Program-made: the position numbers and the translations under genes
Virus record (IMG/VR): IMGVR_UViG_3300032561_000012
Span: 20,543 to 84,542 of that record
Strand: one strand, 5' to 3'
Length of the DNA: 64,000 nt
From: a virus
In this document: positions 54,125 through 62,362 of the stretch, piece after piece
How positions within the stretch are numbered: the stretch's first letter is position 1
Layout: each line of letters opens with the position of its first letter
Notes under the pieces: generated by a model
What the model saw: the letters and a program-made list of their open reading frames with translations, nothing else
The model's database searches: none
Told to the model about the DNA's origin: nothing

Positions 54125-54403
54125 ATGTCAACAACGTTAGGAAATGGTGTAGTAACTTTTGGAGATGGAACTAGTTTGCGCAGTTCACAGATTCAACTGG
54201 CCAATGTCAGCGGAGCGCCAACTAATCTTAGTGGGTTTACTAACAATTTAGGTAACTATGGTAATTTTATAGATGCTACAATAATTAACACAGCCAGCAG
54301 TGGATATTATAGTGCAAGTGAATATGGTCCTAAATTTTTAAATTGGAACGGTAATACTCTGCAGATAACAGCTAGTAACTGTAATTGTAATTGTAATTGT
54401 TAG
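54125..54403 (+). CDS. Asn-Cys-tailed small protein 2
   Basis: 92 residues, a paralogue of the previous gene: TTLGNGVVTFGDGTSLRSSQ, NLSGFTNNLGNYGNFIDA, a divergent middle (GYYSASEYGPKFLNWNGNTL) and the tail SNCNCNCNC. No other Cys occurs in the protein, so all four Cys are in the repeat. The first 35 nt of the conserved TFGDGT block are identical at DNA level to the third paralogue, implying recent duplication or conversion. Separated by 9 and 8 nt from its neighbours, with weak ribosome sites (AGGAATA). Confidence 0.72.
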   Translation: MSTTLGNGVVTFGDGTSLRSSQIQLANVSGAPTNLSGFTNNLGNYGNFIDATIINTASSGYYSASEYGPKFLNWNGNTLQITASNCNCNCNC

Positions 54404-54464
54404 GATAATATATGTCAGACATACTAGGCAATGGTGTAGTAACTTTTGGAGATGGAACTAGTTT
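54143..54464 (+). repeat. 35-nt perfect direct repeat in paralogues 2 and 3
   Basis: Copies at 54143-54177 and 54430-54464 are identical and encode the NGVVTFGDGTSL block. The flanking sequence diverges, which fits tandem duplication followed by drift or selection. Confidence 0.85.
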
Positions 54465-54759
54465 AAGTAGTGCTGTCATTCCTTGGACTAATTTTACCAG
54501 TCGCCCAACACAGTTAAGTCAGTTTACCAATGATTTAGGCAACTATGGCGCTTTCTTGACCACTACCGCTAATGTTTTCACTGGTGACAGTGGGTACGGT
54601 GCAGGCAATGAATTTGACAATCCCAACGGTACTGTTAATGCCTGCGGTAGTGGACGCGGGGGTATTGGTCACTTAACCAGCGGAGTATGGAGTCTGACAT
54701 GGAATGGTACCTATCCGGGGCTAGCTGTTTATAACTGTAATTGTGCCTGTAACTGTTAA
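54412..54759 (+). CDS. Asn-Cys-tailed small protein 3
   Basis: 115 residues. MSDILGNGVVTFGDGTSLSS, then PTQLSQFTNDLGNYGAFL shows the same front domain as the two genes before it. The middle differs (GDSGYGAGNEFDNPNGTV, a single NACGSG Cys, VWSLTWNGTYPGLAVY) and the tail is NCNCACNC. The middle could be a separate beta domain that carries the tail. It is followed by 50 nt without a clear terminator and then the 254-aa gene. The tails of all three paralogues end exactly with NC and the stop codon, so the repeat is terminal in each. Confidence 0.72.
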   Translation: MSDILGNGVVTFGDGTSLSSAVIPWTNFTSRPTQLSQFTNDLGNYGAFLTTTANVFTGDSGYGAGNEFDNPNGTVNACGSGRGGIGHLTSGVWSLTWNGTYPGLAVYNCNCACNC

Positions 54760-54809
54760 AAAATAGTTGCACCTTAACATTAAGATATATATATTAAAGG
54801 ACTTGTAGT

Positions 54810-55574
54810 ATGGATTTTTATGCATTAACCACAAATAGAATATTACCAACTAATGATATTAGTATTGTTGGCGATACACTAACTATTAATATTTCTGATG
54901 TAACTATGGCCAATAGTTTTGGTAATACCAGTACATCAGATAGTTTTAGTTTGTCTAATTTGATTAGTAACTATGCTGTAGATCACGGTTGTATTGCTAT
55001 AATTCCTCAAGGCATGCAGGCCAATGCTAGAATGATGACCATAGAAACAACCCAACTCAGCCTAGTAGAAAAGGCTGCACCAGGTAGCAGCTACACATCA
55101 TATCAAACCACTGAAGGCAAACACTATGCTGGTAGTCCTTACAGCGTTATTGACAGTCGTTATCGTTCATACGGATATGTGTATATTCTAACACCAAGAA
55201 TTAACTGTACAGTAGATGAATGTTCAGTGATCTATAGAGACTCAAACGCTAATGTAACTGTTAATGGTAGTCAAATAACCCCAACAGCCTCAATAACTTC
55301 AACACATGCTTTCTTAGCCAATTGGATGCCCATTACTATCAGTGGCGGCTCTACAATTACAGCAGGCGATACTGCTACATATACCGTATCAGGTACAGCT
55401 AATACAACAATCTATGTCAGCGCAGACATTGGCACAGTTAATCGTGGGCGAGTAGCAGAAGGCGGGAGTTTTCAATTAAACACAGCAGGACTCGAAGCTG
55501 GTGAAACTGTGACAATCAAAGTAGGCTACAAAACTTGGAGTGGAGTAGCAACTAAGGTGGTAACTCTTGAATAA
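54810..55574 (+). CDS. Beta-rich protein of the Asn-Cys cassette, function unknown
   Basis: 254 residues with an AAAGGAC site. MDFYALTTNRILPTNDISIV and GDTLTINISDVTMANSF suggest a virion-type beta protein. The middle has GCIAIIPQGMQANARMMTIE and RYRSYGYVYILTPRINCTVD. The C-terminal 80 residues (GGSTITAGDTATYTVSGTAN, GGSFQLNTAGLEAGETVTIK, then VGYKTWSGVATKVV) look like an Ig-like domain. I do not recognise the family. It lies between the tailed proteins and the oxygenase/radical SAM pair, and its stop overlaps the oxygenase start by 8 nt. It may carry, or be bound by, the modified proteins. Confidence 0.65.
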   Translation: MDFYALTTNRILPTNDISIVGDTLTINISDVTMANSFGNTSTSDSFSLSNLISNYAVDHGCIAIIPQGMQANARMMTIETTQLSLVEKAAPGSSYTSYQTTEGKHYAGSPYSVIDSRYRSYGYVYILTPRINCTVDECSVIYRDSNANVTVNGSQITPTASITSTHAFLANWMPITISGGSTITAGDTATYTVSGTANTTIYVSADIGTVNRGRVAEGGSFQLNTAGLEAGETVTIKVGYKTWSGVATKVVTLE

Positions 55575-56205
55575 CATAGTTTCACTATGGCCAACTAATG
55601 TTCTTTATGAGCAACAGGCTGTTGAAGCTACACAAGATTTTTTGTCTGAAATCTTAGCCATTGGCGAAGAATACGAACTACAACACCCAGAAGCCCACGT
55701 GCCTGTGGCTATGCGCAAAAACAAAGAAAATGTCTACAACTTACTCGCAGATCCTCGTCCAGCCTGTCAACTATTTAAACAGATGCTAAAGTCGCGTATG
55801 CTAGACCTAGCGGGCGTAGAAGGATTTTTAAACACTGTAGAATTTGAAGCTGTTACTAGCCTGCGCAAGTTTGCTCCAGGTGATTATGCTAAACCACACA
55901 ATCACCGTAGTGTGGACTATGTGGCAGTGTTGTGGTTAGCATTAGAAGACACAGATCCGCCAAGCAATAACACACATCAACGCATGACAGGTAATCGTTT
56001 TCATATGATTGATCCAATGCCCTCACGCAGCAGATTTTTAAATCACACTATGTTATTCCCTGTGAGTCCCCGTCCTGGTACCTTTCTAATACACCCAGCA
56101 TCAACATTTCATACTACAGAAGCCAACCTAGGCTCAGTGGATACCATAGCATTGGCTACTAATATCAAAGTTATAGACCCAGCCAGGAACTACGTTACTT
56201 TATAA
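55567..56205 (+). CDS. Putative 2OG-Fe(II) oxygenase
   Basis: 212 residues starting at TTG 55567, with AAGGTGG upstream inside the preceding gene. The opening SLWPTNVLYEQQAV is typical of the phage oxygenase type that starts with a (F/W)PTxV strand. Metal-ligand candidates are H111 and H113 in AKPHNHRSVDYVAVLWLALE and H182 in RPGTFLIHPASTFHTTEAN. The 2OG-binding Arg normally near the last strand is not obvious (VDTIALATNIKV), so activity or cosubstrate could differ. It ends by overlapping the radical SAM ATG by one base, which argues that the two act on the same product. Confidence 0.62.
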   Translation: MNNIVSLWPTNVLYEQQAVEATQDFLSEILAIGEEYELQHPEAHVPVAMRKNKENVYNLLADPRPACQLFKQMLKSRMLDLAGVEGFLNTVEFEAVTSLRKFAPGDYAKPHNHRSVDYVAVLWLALEDTDPPSNNTHQRMTGNRFHMIDPMPSRSRFLNHTMLFPVSPRPGTFLIHPASTFHTTEANLGSVDTIALATNIKVIDPARNYVTL

Positions 56206-57566
56206 TGGCTAAATTTACTATCCGTGCAGTAAAACCTATTACTAACGAAGAATACACATTTGTGTATGATAATCTAACATCTGAAATATTTGACAGCACT
56301 GGCACTAGATTAGAGTTTAAATCAACAGAAACAATCAACTACGGTACAGTTTTTGCTACTAGTCAATCAACCCCAGCTGGTAAATCACATGATATTACCT
56401 CACTTAAAATACAACTAGGATTGAGTTGCAATTACGAATGTGTATATTGTAGCCAACGGTTCGTGCCTAAGGCAGATGAAACCAACAAAGATGATGTCGG
56501 CCCATTCTTAGCTGAATTGCCTACATGGTTCAATGGTGGTGATGGTACAGGAATTAAAGTTGAATTTTGGGGAGGTGAGCCATTTGTCTATTGGAAAACA
56601 CTTAAACCCTTGGCAGAAGGCATACGTAATTTATACCCAAACATTAAATTTGGCATAGTAACCAATGGTACTCTATTAGATCTAGAAAAGAATCAATGGC
56701 TAGATGATCTAGGATTTAGTGTAGGTATTAGCCACGACGGCCCTGGATACCATGCTCGCGGATTAGATCCGTTTGATAATCCAGAACAGTTTGCTATGAT
56801 CATGGACTTGTGGAATAGATTAAATCCTAGTCGCCGCATAAGTTTCAATGCAATGGTTCATAAAAATAATTCAAGTAGAGCGGCGATTGTTGATTGGTTT
56901 AAAGATCGCCTGGGAGTTGAAGTACCAATGGGCGAAGGTGCTTTTATTGATCCCTATGACGAGGGTGGTGCTAGTCTATGTATGACAGACCCAGCAGAAC
57001 ATGTTGCTTATAGAGTCAATAGTTTTAAAGAATTACGTAACAACCAAGGTACAAATTTGGATGTAGTACGTAGAAGAATCAGTGATTTTATTCGAAGTAT
57101 AGTAACACAACGCCCAGGCACAGCACTAGGGCAAAAATGCGGCATGGATAAACCTGATCAACTAGCAGTAGACTTAACAGGTAATGTGCTGACCTGTCAA
57201 AATGTGTCAGCAGTGGCCACAAGCTTCAATGGTGCTAGTCACCAAATTGGACACGTTAAAGATTTTGACAATATCAAACTCAAATCATCAACACATTGGA
57301 GTCACAGAGCTGAATGCCCTAACTGCCCGGTACTACAGATCTGTCAAGGTAGTTGTATGTTCCTAGAAGGTGACATGTGGAACCTAGCCTGTGACAATGC
57401 CTACAGTGATAATATTCCTTTCTTTATGGCCGCCTGGGAAATACTCACAGGCACAATTCCCTACTATATCGATGGGCCACAAGCAGAAGCACGCAAAGAC
57501 ATTATTGGTACTGTTAACGGAATCCCCGCTAAAAGAACTAAAATAATCCCTATAATCGCTGAATAA
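56205..57566 (+). CDS. Radical SAM/SPASM peptide- or protein-modifying enzyme
   Basis: 453 residues. The SAM cluster motif is CNYECVYC (C75, C79, C82), and WGGEP lies at 122-126. The C-terminal SPASM domain is complete in Cys spacing: C312-x13-G-x4-C331, then CPNCPVLQICQGSC (C371, C374, C380, C384; CX2CX5CX3C) and C396. This arrangement matches sulfatase-maturase-type and peptide-maturase enzymes that carry two auxiliary clusters and act on Cys, Ser or other residues in peptides. An N-terminal region of about 65 residues precedes the barrel and could bind substrate. With three Cys-repeat proteins just upstream, those tails are the obvious candidate substrates. Start ATG overlaps the oxygenase stop (TAATG). 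The reaction is unknown. Confidence 0.88.
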   Translation: MAKFTIRAVKPITNEEYTFVYDNLTSEIFDSTGTRLEFKSTETINYGTVFATSQSTPAGKSHDITSLKIQLGLSCNYECVYCSQRFVPKADETNKDDVGPFLAELPTWFNGGDGTGIKVEFWGGEPFVYWKTLKPLAEGIRNLYPNIKFGIVTNGTLLDLEKNQWLDDLGFSVGISHDGPGYHARGLDPFDNPEQFAMIMDLWNRLNPSRRISFNAMVHKNNSSRAAIVDWFKDRLGVEVPMGEGAFIDPYDEGGASLCMTDPAEHVAYRVNSFKELRNNQGTNLDVVRRRISDFIRSIVTQRPGTALGQKCGMDKPDQLAVDLTGNVLTCQNVSAVATSFNGASHQIGHVKDFDNIKLKSSTHWSHRAECPNCPVLQICQGSCMFLEGDMWNLACDNAYSDNIPFFMAAWEILTGTIPYYIDGPQAEARKDIIGTVNGIPAKRTKIIPIIAE

Positions 57567-57582
57567 TTTTTTCAGTTATCCG

Positions 57583-57590
57583 CATAAATA
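57583..57590 (+). promoter_or_regulatory. Late promoter (CATAAATA) for the 1152-aa fibre gene
   Basis: CATAAATA, 89 nt before ATG 57680 and 16 nt after the radical SAM stop. Confidence 0.6.
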
Positions 57591-57620
57591 CTACTAAACA
57601 CACATCTAGCCAAGGGGAAT

Positions 57621-57650
57621 ATGGAACCGCAGGCTGTAACAATAGTGTAA
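57621..57650 (+). other. Nine-residue leader frame before the long fibre
   Basis: CAAGGGGAAT precedes ATG, then MEPQAVTIV and TAA. The ribosome site is better than that of the main gene. Complementary CCGCA and TGCGG segments enclose it. It may be a leader peptide or chance. Confidence 0.3.
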
Positions 57651-57679
57651 AATTATTATTGCGGAGCTAAGTCCATAAC

Positions 57680-60600
57680 ATGGCAAATCTAACCAGAATT
57701 CTTAATAATCAGATTACTAATAGTACCATTATTGCTAGTCAGAAAATTGCAGCAGGTACTATTGTAGGTAGTCTGTTTGCTAGTAACGTTACAGTCCCAG
57801 GTGACTTGTTGATTACAGGTAACTTGTTTGTCTTAGGTAACAGTGTACAAACAACTATTGCATCAACTAACACCTACGTTAATGATCCCCTACTTACTCT
57901 AAACAACGGTTTTACTGGTACTAACACCTATGATGAAGGGTTAATATTTAACCGCGGATCTAGTACTAACCAAGCATTTATTTGGAGTGAAACCTATAAA
58001 GAATTCCGTGTGGTTAGCACAACAGAAACTGGTACTACCTACGGTAATATCAATGCTACTGGTCTAGCAAACTTATCAGTCGGCAGTTTTGTTGCTACTG
58101 GTATTGGTAATATTTCTACACTTTATTCAGCAACTGCTACAATCTTAAATGCATATCATACAACATTAAATGTAACTGGTAACGTATTGCTTGGGCTAAC
58201 ACAGGCTGCGGCTATCAATGCTACACCAATTGGTAACATAACACAAGCTTCAGGTCAATTTACGACCTTATCAGCAACAGCAAGTTTCTATGCAAATGCT
58301 GGTACACCAAGCACATCGACATCAACAGGAGCCGCAGTAGTAATTGGCGGGGTAGGGGTTGCAGGTAACATCTACGCTAACAGCATTTATCTAAGTGCTG
58401 GTTCTGTATCTTCAGGTGTATATGCTGGCGCATACACAGATGGTATTGTATTAGATTACCAAACAGGCATGGGTCGTATTAGTGTTGGCTCTAATGACGG
58501 TATTACACTATATAATAACACAGACACAACCAGAGTTGCACTAGTAACAGTTGGGTCTAACGGTAACCTAACAGCAATATCTATCAATGCTACACCAATC
58601 GGTAATGTAACACCAAGCACAGGTGTATTTACAGTATTAAGTGCTAATCAAAACTTATGGGCTAACGCAAGTATAGCAACTACCGCACAAGGTATTGGCG
58701 CAGTTGTAGTACCAAACGGGGGTATTAGTGTTGCAGGCGCAGCAAACATTGCTCTAGGTACAACAATTGGTGGTGCAACACAAATTAACAACACATTAGG
58801 TGTTGGTGGCGTAACTTCAATTACTAATACCACAAATGCGACCGGAGCATCAACTGGTGCATTACAAGTAGCAGGCGGCGCTAGTTTCTCACAAGATGTA
58901 TGGATTGGTGGCAACTTATTTGTTAGCAATATTATAGGGGTTCAAGCTAACATTATTACAGTAACAGACCCGTTACTATACCTAAGAAATTCTAATGTAA
59001 GTGTATACAATTATGATATTGGTTTCTACAGTGCGTTTACTGGCACAGGTCTAGGTACAATTAATCAATATCAACACACCGCTGTTTTCCGTAATCCTTT
59101 AAATAACACATGGAATTTTGTAAGTAACCTTGCAGAACCTAGTGCAAGTTACATTACTATTGACAGTACTACTGTCTACGATCCAATTAAAGCTGGTAAC
59201 TTGCAATTAACAGTTACTACAGACAGTATAAATGCAACTACTGGTGCGCTGATTGTAGCTGGTGGTGCTGGTATTGGTGGTAACATATTCCAGACTGGTG
59301 CATACCATGATTCAAGTTCTAGCAACTTTATCCATATGCCAACGCCAACTACGGCTAACAACTTTGCAAGTGCTACAACAATATTCTATGGTGCACCTAC
59401 TGGCGACTTTGTTATTCGTAACCAAAATATCAGTACAGTACAAACAGGCACAGTAAACCTACTCAATGCCAATGTTACAACACTAAACTTTGCTGGAGCC
59501 GCAACCACAATCAGCGTAGGCGCTGCAACAGGTACAACAACATTTAACTCAGCTACCAATGGCGCTACTTATAGAGCAGGTGCTGTGGTAATCAGTGGTG
59601 GTGTTGGTGTAAACGGTAACTTAAATTTATCTAGAAGTAATTACATAACACTCGGTGCTGACCTAAACAGTAATATTGTTTATCCAGAAAACTCAGTACA
59701 GGTAACAACAACTTCTAACGCAAGTTCTAGAATCAGTATTCAAAATACTAATACAGGACTGTTAGCAACTAGTGAATTTAATGTAATATCTAGCAATGGT
59801 TCTAACACGTCAGCTTACATGTCAGTTGGTATCACTGGTCAAAATTACCAATCAGCCTCTGCACCAATACTTAAACCTCAAGACGGGTATACATACACTT
59901 CAACTGGTAATTTAATATTAGCTAGTGCGAAAGACATATTAATGTCTGCAGGCGGATTAACGGCTATTGACATTATTGTTAGCAATGCAAACGGTAATGT
60001 TGGTGTACAAAATTCAACAGCGGCAACATCGAGTACTACCGGTGCATTAACATCGGTTGGTGGTATTAGTACACAGGCTAACTTATACACAGGCACAGGG
60101 GCAACAATCAATACTAATAATGGTATTGAAGGATTTACTGTTAAGAGCAGTAAATCAGGTAACGTGGCTATATTTGCTAACGTTGCCACACAAAATGGTG
60201 CCGCAACAGAATCAGTGATTATTGGTGGCGGCAACTTAGCTGTACAACCTGGGGTACTATTAAAAGTCAGTGGCGTAACATCAATGATGGTACCGGTTGG
60301 TCCTACATCAGCACGCCCAAGTAGCATATTAGGTGCAGGATATGATGCACAGGGTATGATACGTTTTAATACTACTAGCACCTTGTTAGAGTATTATGAT
60401 GGTACACAATGGCAGGCTGCAGGTAGTGCGTTTACTGTTATTAGCGATCGCCAATTCCAAGGTAATGTACCGGCAGGCTACGGTAACGTTGACGGCACTA
60501 ACACAACATTTACTATCCAAAGTAATTCAACCACAGCAGGTACACTGGTAAGCATCAACGGTGTGATGCAGTTCCCAGTACTGGCCTACAGTGTTAGTGG

Positions 60601-61138
60601 TACAACACTGACATTTACAGAACCGCCAGCACCAACAGATATTATTGACGTTCGTGTGTTGACAACAACTACATCGGTTACTACTATTTCTAGTGCCAAT
60701 GGTCTGAATCAATTAATTGCTGACACCACAGGTGTGAGCTTATGGTCTGGTACTAGTGCAACTACGGAACGTATATTAGTTGACCCAGTGGGCAATTTTA
60801 ACATCTTAACTGGTAGTAAAATTACCTACACACAAACACCAACTAATATACCAACTACAGCTACTCCTGTACTAATTGACAGTTGGAGTCAAACAGCTTA
60901 TACTAGTGCAACATATGAAGCACAAGCTAAAGTTGGCTCAACTAATATGGAAGTCTATAATGTTAAAGCATTAACAGATGGTGCTGGTAATGCGTTTGTG
61001 TCGGTGTACGGAGTAATCAATAACGGTACAACATTTGGTACATTTAGTGCCAACGTTGGTGGCGGTAATGTAAATGTCTACTACACATCATCAATAGCAC
61101 AGGCCAATGTTAAAGCATTTGGTACTTACATAGTATAA
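57680..61138 (+). CDS. Long tail fibre (1152 aa)
   Basis: 1152 residues. The N-terminus (ANLTRILNNQITNSTIIASQ, KIAAGTIVGSLFASNVTVPG) is followed by LLITGNLFVLGNSVQTTIAS and an NDPLLTLNNGFTGTNTYDEG module. A second copy-like module (GGNLFVSNIIGVQANIITVT, DPLLYLRNSNVSVYNYDIGF) lies near residue 415. The phrase STGALxVxGGxxxxxNxxxG occurs at least five times, marking shaft repeats. Near residue 890 comes GYDAQGMIRFNTTSTLLEYY with DGTQWQA, then GTLVSINGVMQFPVLAYSVS, modules shared with the 44873 and 48245 genes. A C-terminal QAKVGSTNMEVYNVKALTDG module ends it. Its own late promoter lies upstream. Likely a major fibre. Confidence 0.74.
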   Translation: MANLTRILNNQITNSTIIASQKIAAGTIVGSLFASNVTVPGDLLITGNLFVLGNSVQTTIASTNTYVNDPLLTLNNGFTGTNTYDEGLIFNRGSSTNQAFIWSETYKEFRVVSTTETGTTYGNINATGLANLSVGSFVATGIGNISTLYSATATILNAYHTTLNVTGNVLLGLTQAAAINATPIGNITQASGQFTTLSATASFYANAGTPSTSTSTGAAVVIGGVGVAGNIYANSIYLSAGSVSSGVYAGAYTDGIVLDYQTGMGRISVGSNDGITLYNNTDTTRVALVTVGSNGNLTAISINATPIGNVTPSTGVFTVLSANQNLWANASIATTAQGIGAVVVPNGGISVAGAANIALGTTIGGATQINNTLGVGGVTSITNTTNATGASTGALQVAGGASFSQDVWIGGNLFVSNIIGVQANIITVTDPLLYLRNSNVSVYNYDIGFYSAFTGTGLGTINQYQHTAVFRNPLNNTWNFVSNLAEPSASYITIDSTTVYDPIKAGNLQLTVTTDSINATTGALIVAGGAGIGGNIFQTGAYHDSSSSNFIHMPTPTTANNFASATTIFYGAPTGDFVIRNQNISTVQTGTVNLLNANVTTLNFAGAATTISVGAATGTTTFNSATNGATYRAGAVVISGGVGVNGNLNLSRSNYITLGADLNSNIVYPENSVQVTTTSNASSRISIQNTNTGLLATSEFNVISSNGSNTSAYMSVGITGQNYQSASAPILKPQDGYTYTSTGNLILASAKDILMSAGGLTAIDIIVSNANGNVGVQNSTAATSSTTGALTSVGGISTQANLYTGTGATINTNNGIEGFTVKSSKSGNVAIFANVATQNGAATESVIIGGGNLAVQPGVLLKVSGVTSMMVPVGPTSARPSSILGAGYDAQGMIRFNTTSTLLEYYDGTQWQAAGSAFTVISDRQFQGNVPAGYGNVDGTNTTFTIQSNSTTAGTLVSINGVMQFPVLAYSVSGTTLTFTEPPAPTDIIDVRVLTTTTSVTTISSANGLNQLIADTTGVSLWSGTSATTERILVDPVGNFNILTGSKITYTQTPTNIPTTATPVLIDSWSQTAYTSATYEAQAKVGSTNMEVYNVKALTDGAGNAFVSVYGVINNGTTFGTFSANVGGGNVNVYYTSSIAQANVKAFGTYIV

Positions 61139-61147
61139 AGGTAAAAG

Positions 61148-61885
61148 ATGTTAAACATTTCAAAAAGGTATCGCACAGATTATCAAGGCGAAGACATACT
61201 TACCGCTCGTACACACGAAGGGCACAATTGGCATGATGTCGTAGAAACAGTGCCTAATGCCATTACTAATAGTCAGTTATCAAACCGTGCTGTAGTAATT
61301 GGCAACGGTGTTAATAGATTAGATTTTAATCTTAATAACCTAAAACATCCTAGCGGATTATTGGGTGCAAGAACTCTGCAAACCTACGGTTGTAATGCAT
61401 TGTACAGAGATTTTAGTCCTGATTTTTTAATAGTAGTAGGTGATGCTATTATCCAAGAAATCGCCACCACAGGTCCTTATGTAAACGATAATATTGTCTA
61501 TACCAGAGCACAATCTTTATTAGCTTACCCAGGAAAGTTTTACCTAATTCCATATGACCCATATGCAGATGCAGGCACTACTGCGGCATACATTGCGGCC
61601 TTTGATGGACATAAAACTATCTATATGTTGGGGTTTGATGGACAAGACAGTGCAGGGTGGAATAATAATGTCTATGCTGGTACTAATGGCTACGACTCAG
61701 CACAAGCCGACGTAGGACACGACAAATGGATTGGCAGTCGTGCTGCATTATTTACAACCTACGATGAAGTTGATTTTGTTTGGGTTACACCGCGCGGAAC
61801 TAATCTAGTACCAGAACTACACAAAGCCTGTCAAAACTTTAGACAAATTAGTTTTAGAGATTTTGTAACAGAAGCTGACTTATAA
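61148..61885 (+). CDS. Rossmann-like conserved phage protein, role unknown
   Basis: 245 residues. RAVVIGNGVNRLDFNLNNLK (about residues 48-67) resembles a nucleotide-binding GNG loop, followed by LQTYGCNALYRDFSPDFLIV and VGDAIIQEI. Later KTIYMLGFDGQDSAGWNNNV has a GFD motif. This VIGNG-YGCNALYRD-GFD order recalls conserved phage proteins distantly like MptE/DUF115-type transferases; that is recall, not a search result. It lies 9 nt after the long fibre and overlaps the convergent Nudix gene by 6 nt. It may alter a fibre or surface sugar, but the sequence does not prove it. Confidence 0.55.
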   Translation: MLNISKRYRTDYQGEDILTARTHEGHNWHDVVETVPNAITNSQLSNRAVVIGNGVNRLDFNLNNLKHPSGLLGARTLQTYGCNALYRDFSPDFLIVVGDAIIQEIATTGPYVNDNIVYTRAQSLLAYPGKFYLIPYDPYADAGTTAAYIAAFDGHKTIYMLGFDGQDSAGWNNNVYAGTNGYDSAQADVGHDKWIGSRAALFTTYDEVDFVWVTPRGTNLVPELHKACQNFRQISFRDFVTEADL

Positions 61886-62362
61886 GACTGATTCTAAGGT
61901 CTTGATCTTTTTACTCACAGCATCAAAATTAATAGTACGCCAAACCCCTGGATGTAAGGGCTTAGGGTGATCTTCTAACGGCACCCAACAAAATCCGCGA
62001 TGCTCATGATTTAATTTTGGTGTAAATTCTTCGTCTACTGGAATTAAAAAAGTATTGTATGAAAATTTACCATTGTCGCTGGTAAATTTTTCTATAGGAA
62101 TAACCTTGACATCATAGAAGTTGTAGCCTAATTCTTCACTAAGCTCTCTATATAACGATTCTAAAAGCAATTCACCTGGATCAATTTTACCGCCAGCTAG
62201 GCCCCAAGTACCTGAATACTTGTCACCGTCACGTAATAGGAATAGATAACGACCAGTTGAAACGCTGTAGATGAATGTGCCTACACCTGCTATATGACCA
62301 AGGTCCATAGGCCGTTTTTGTACTCGCCCTCGTAGCTTTTCACCCATTGTTGAAGAGTCCAT
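61880..62362 (-). CDS. Nudix hydrolase
   Basis: Up to 160 residues, with a full Nudix box: G-x5-E-x7-REL-x-EE-x-G in GGKIDPGELLLESLYRELSE and ELGY (about residues 74-97). The first conserved strand is AGVGTFIYSVSTGRYLFLLR. The longest frame begins at 62362, inside gp15 in another frame. ATG 62308 (MDLGHIAG) is the likelier start because it keeps only the domain and reduces the overlap to 19 nt. Nudix enzymes cut nucleoside diphosphates linked to other groups (NAD, nucleotide sugars, ADP-ribose, capped RNA); the substrate cannot be told here. Related T4-like phages carry such enzymes. It is convergent with the gene before it. Confidence 0.85.
   Translation of the reverse strand: MDSSTMGEKLRGRVQKRPMDLGHIAGVGTFIYSVSTGRYLFLLRDGDKYSGTWGLAGGKIDPGELLLESLYRELSEELGYNFYDVKVIPIEKFTSDNGKFSYNTFLIPVDEEFTPKLNHEHRGFCWVPLEDHPKPLHPGVWRTINFDAVSKKIKTLESVL

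Noticed and set aside
53244-57566. Classical bacteriocin or toxin-antitoxin locus
   Set aside because: No transporter, protease or immunity gene is present, and the small proteins carry fibre-type modules under a late phage promoter.
59878-60381. 167-codon antisense frame opposite the long fibre
   Set aside because: The same shadow effect; the plus-strand fibre frame is uninterrupted here and has shared fibre modules.
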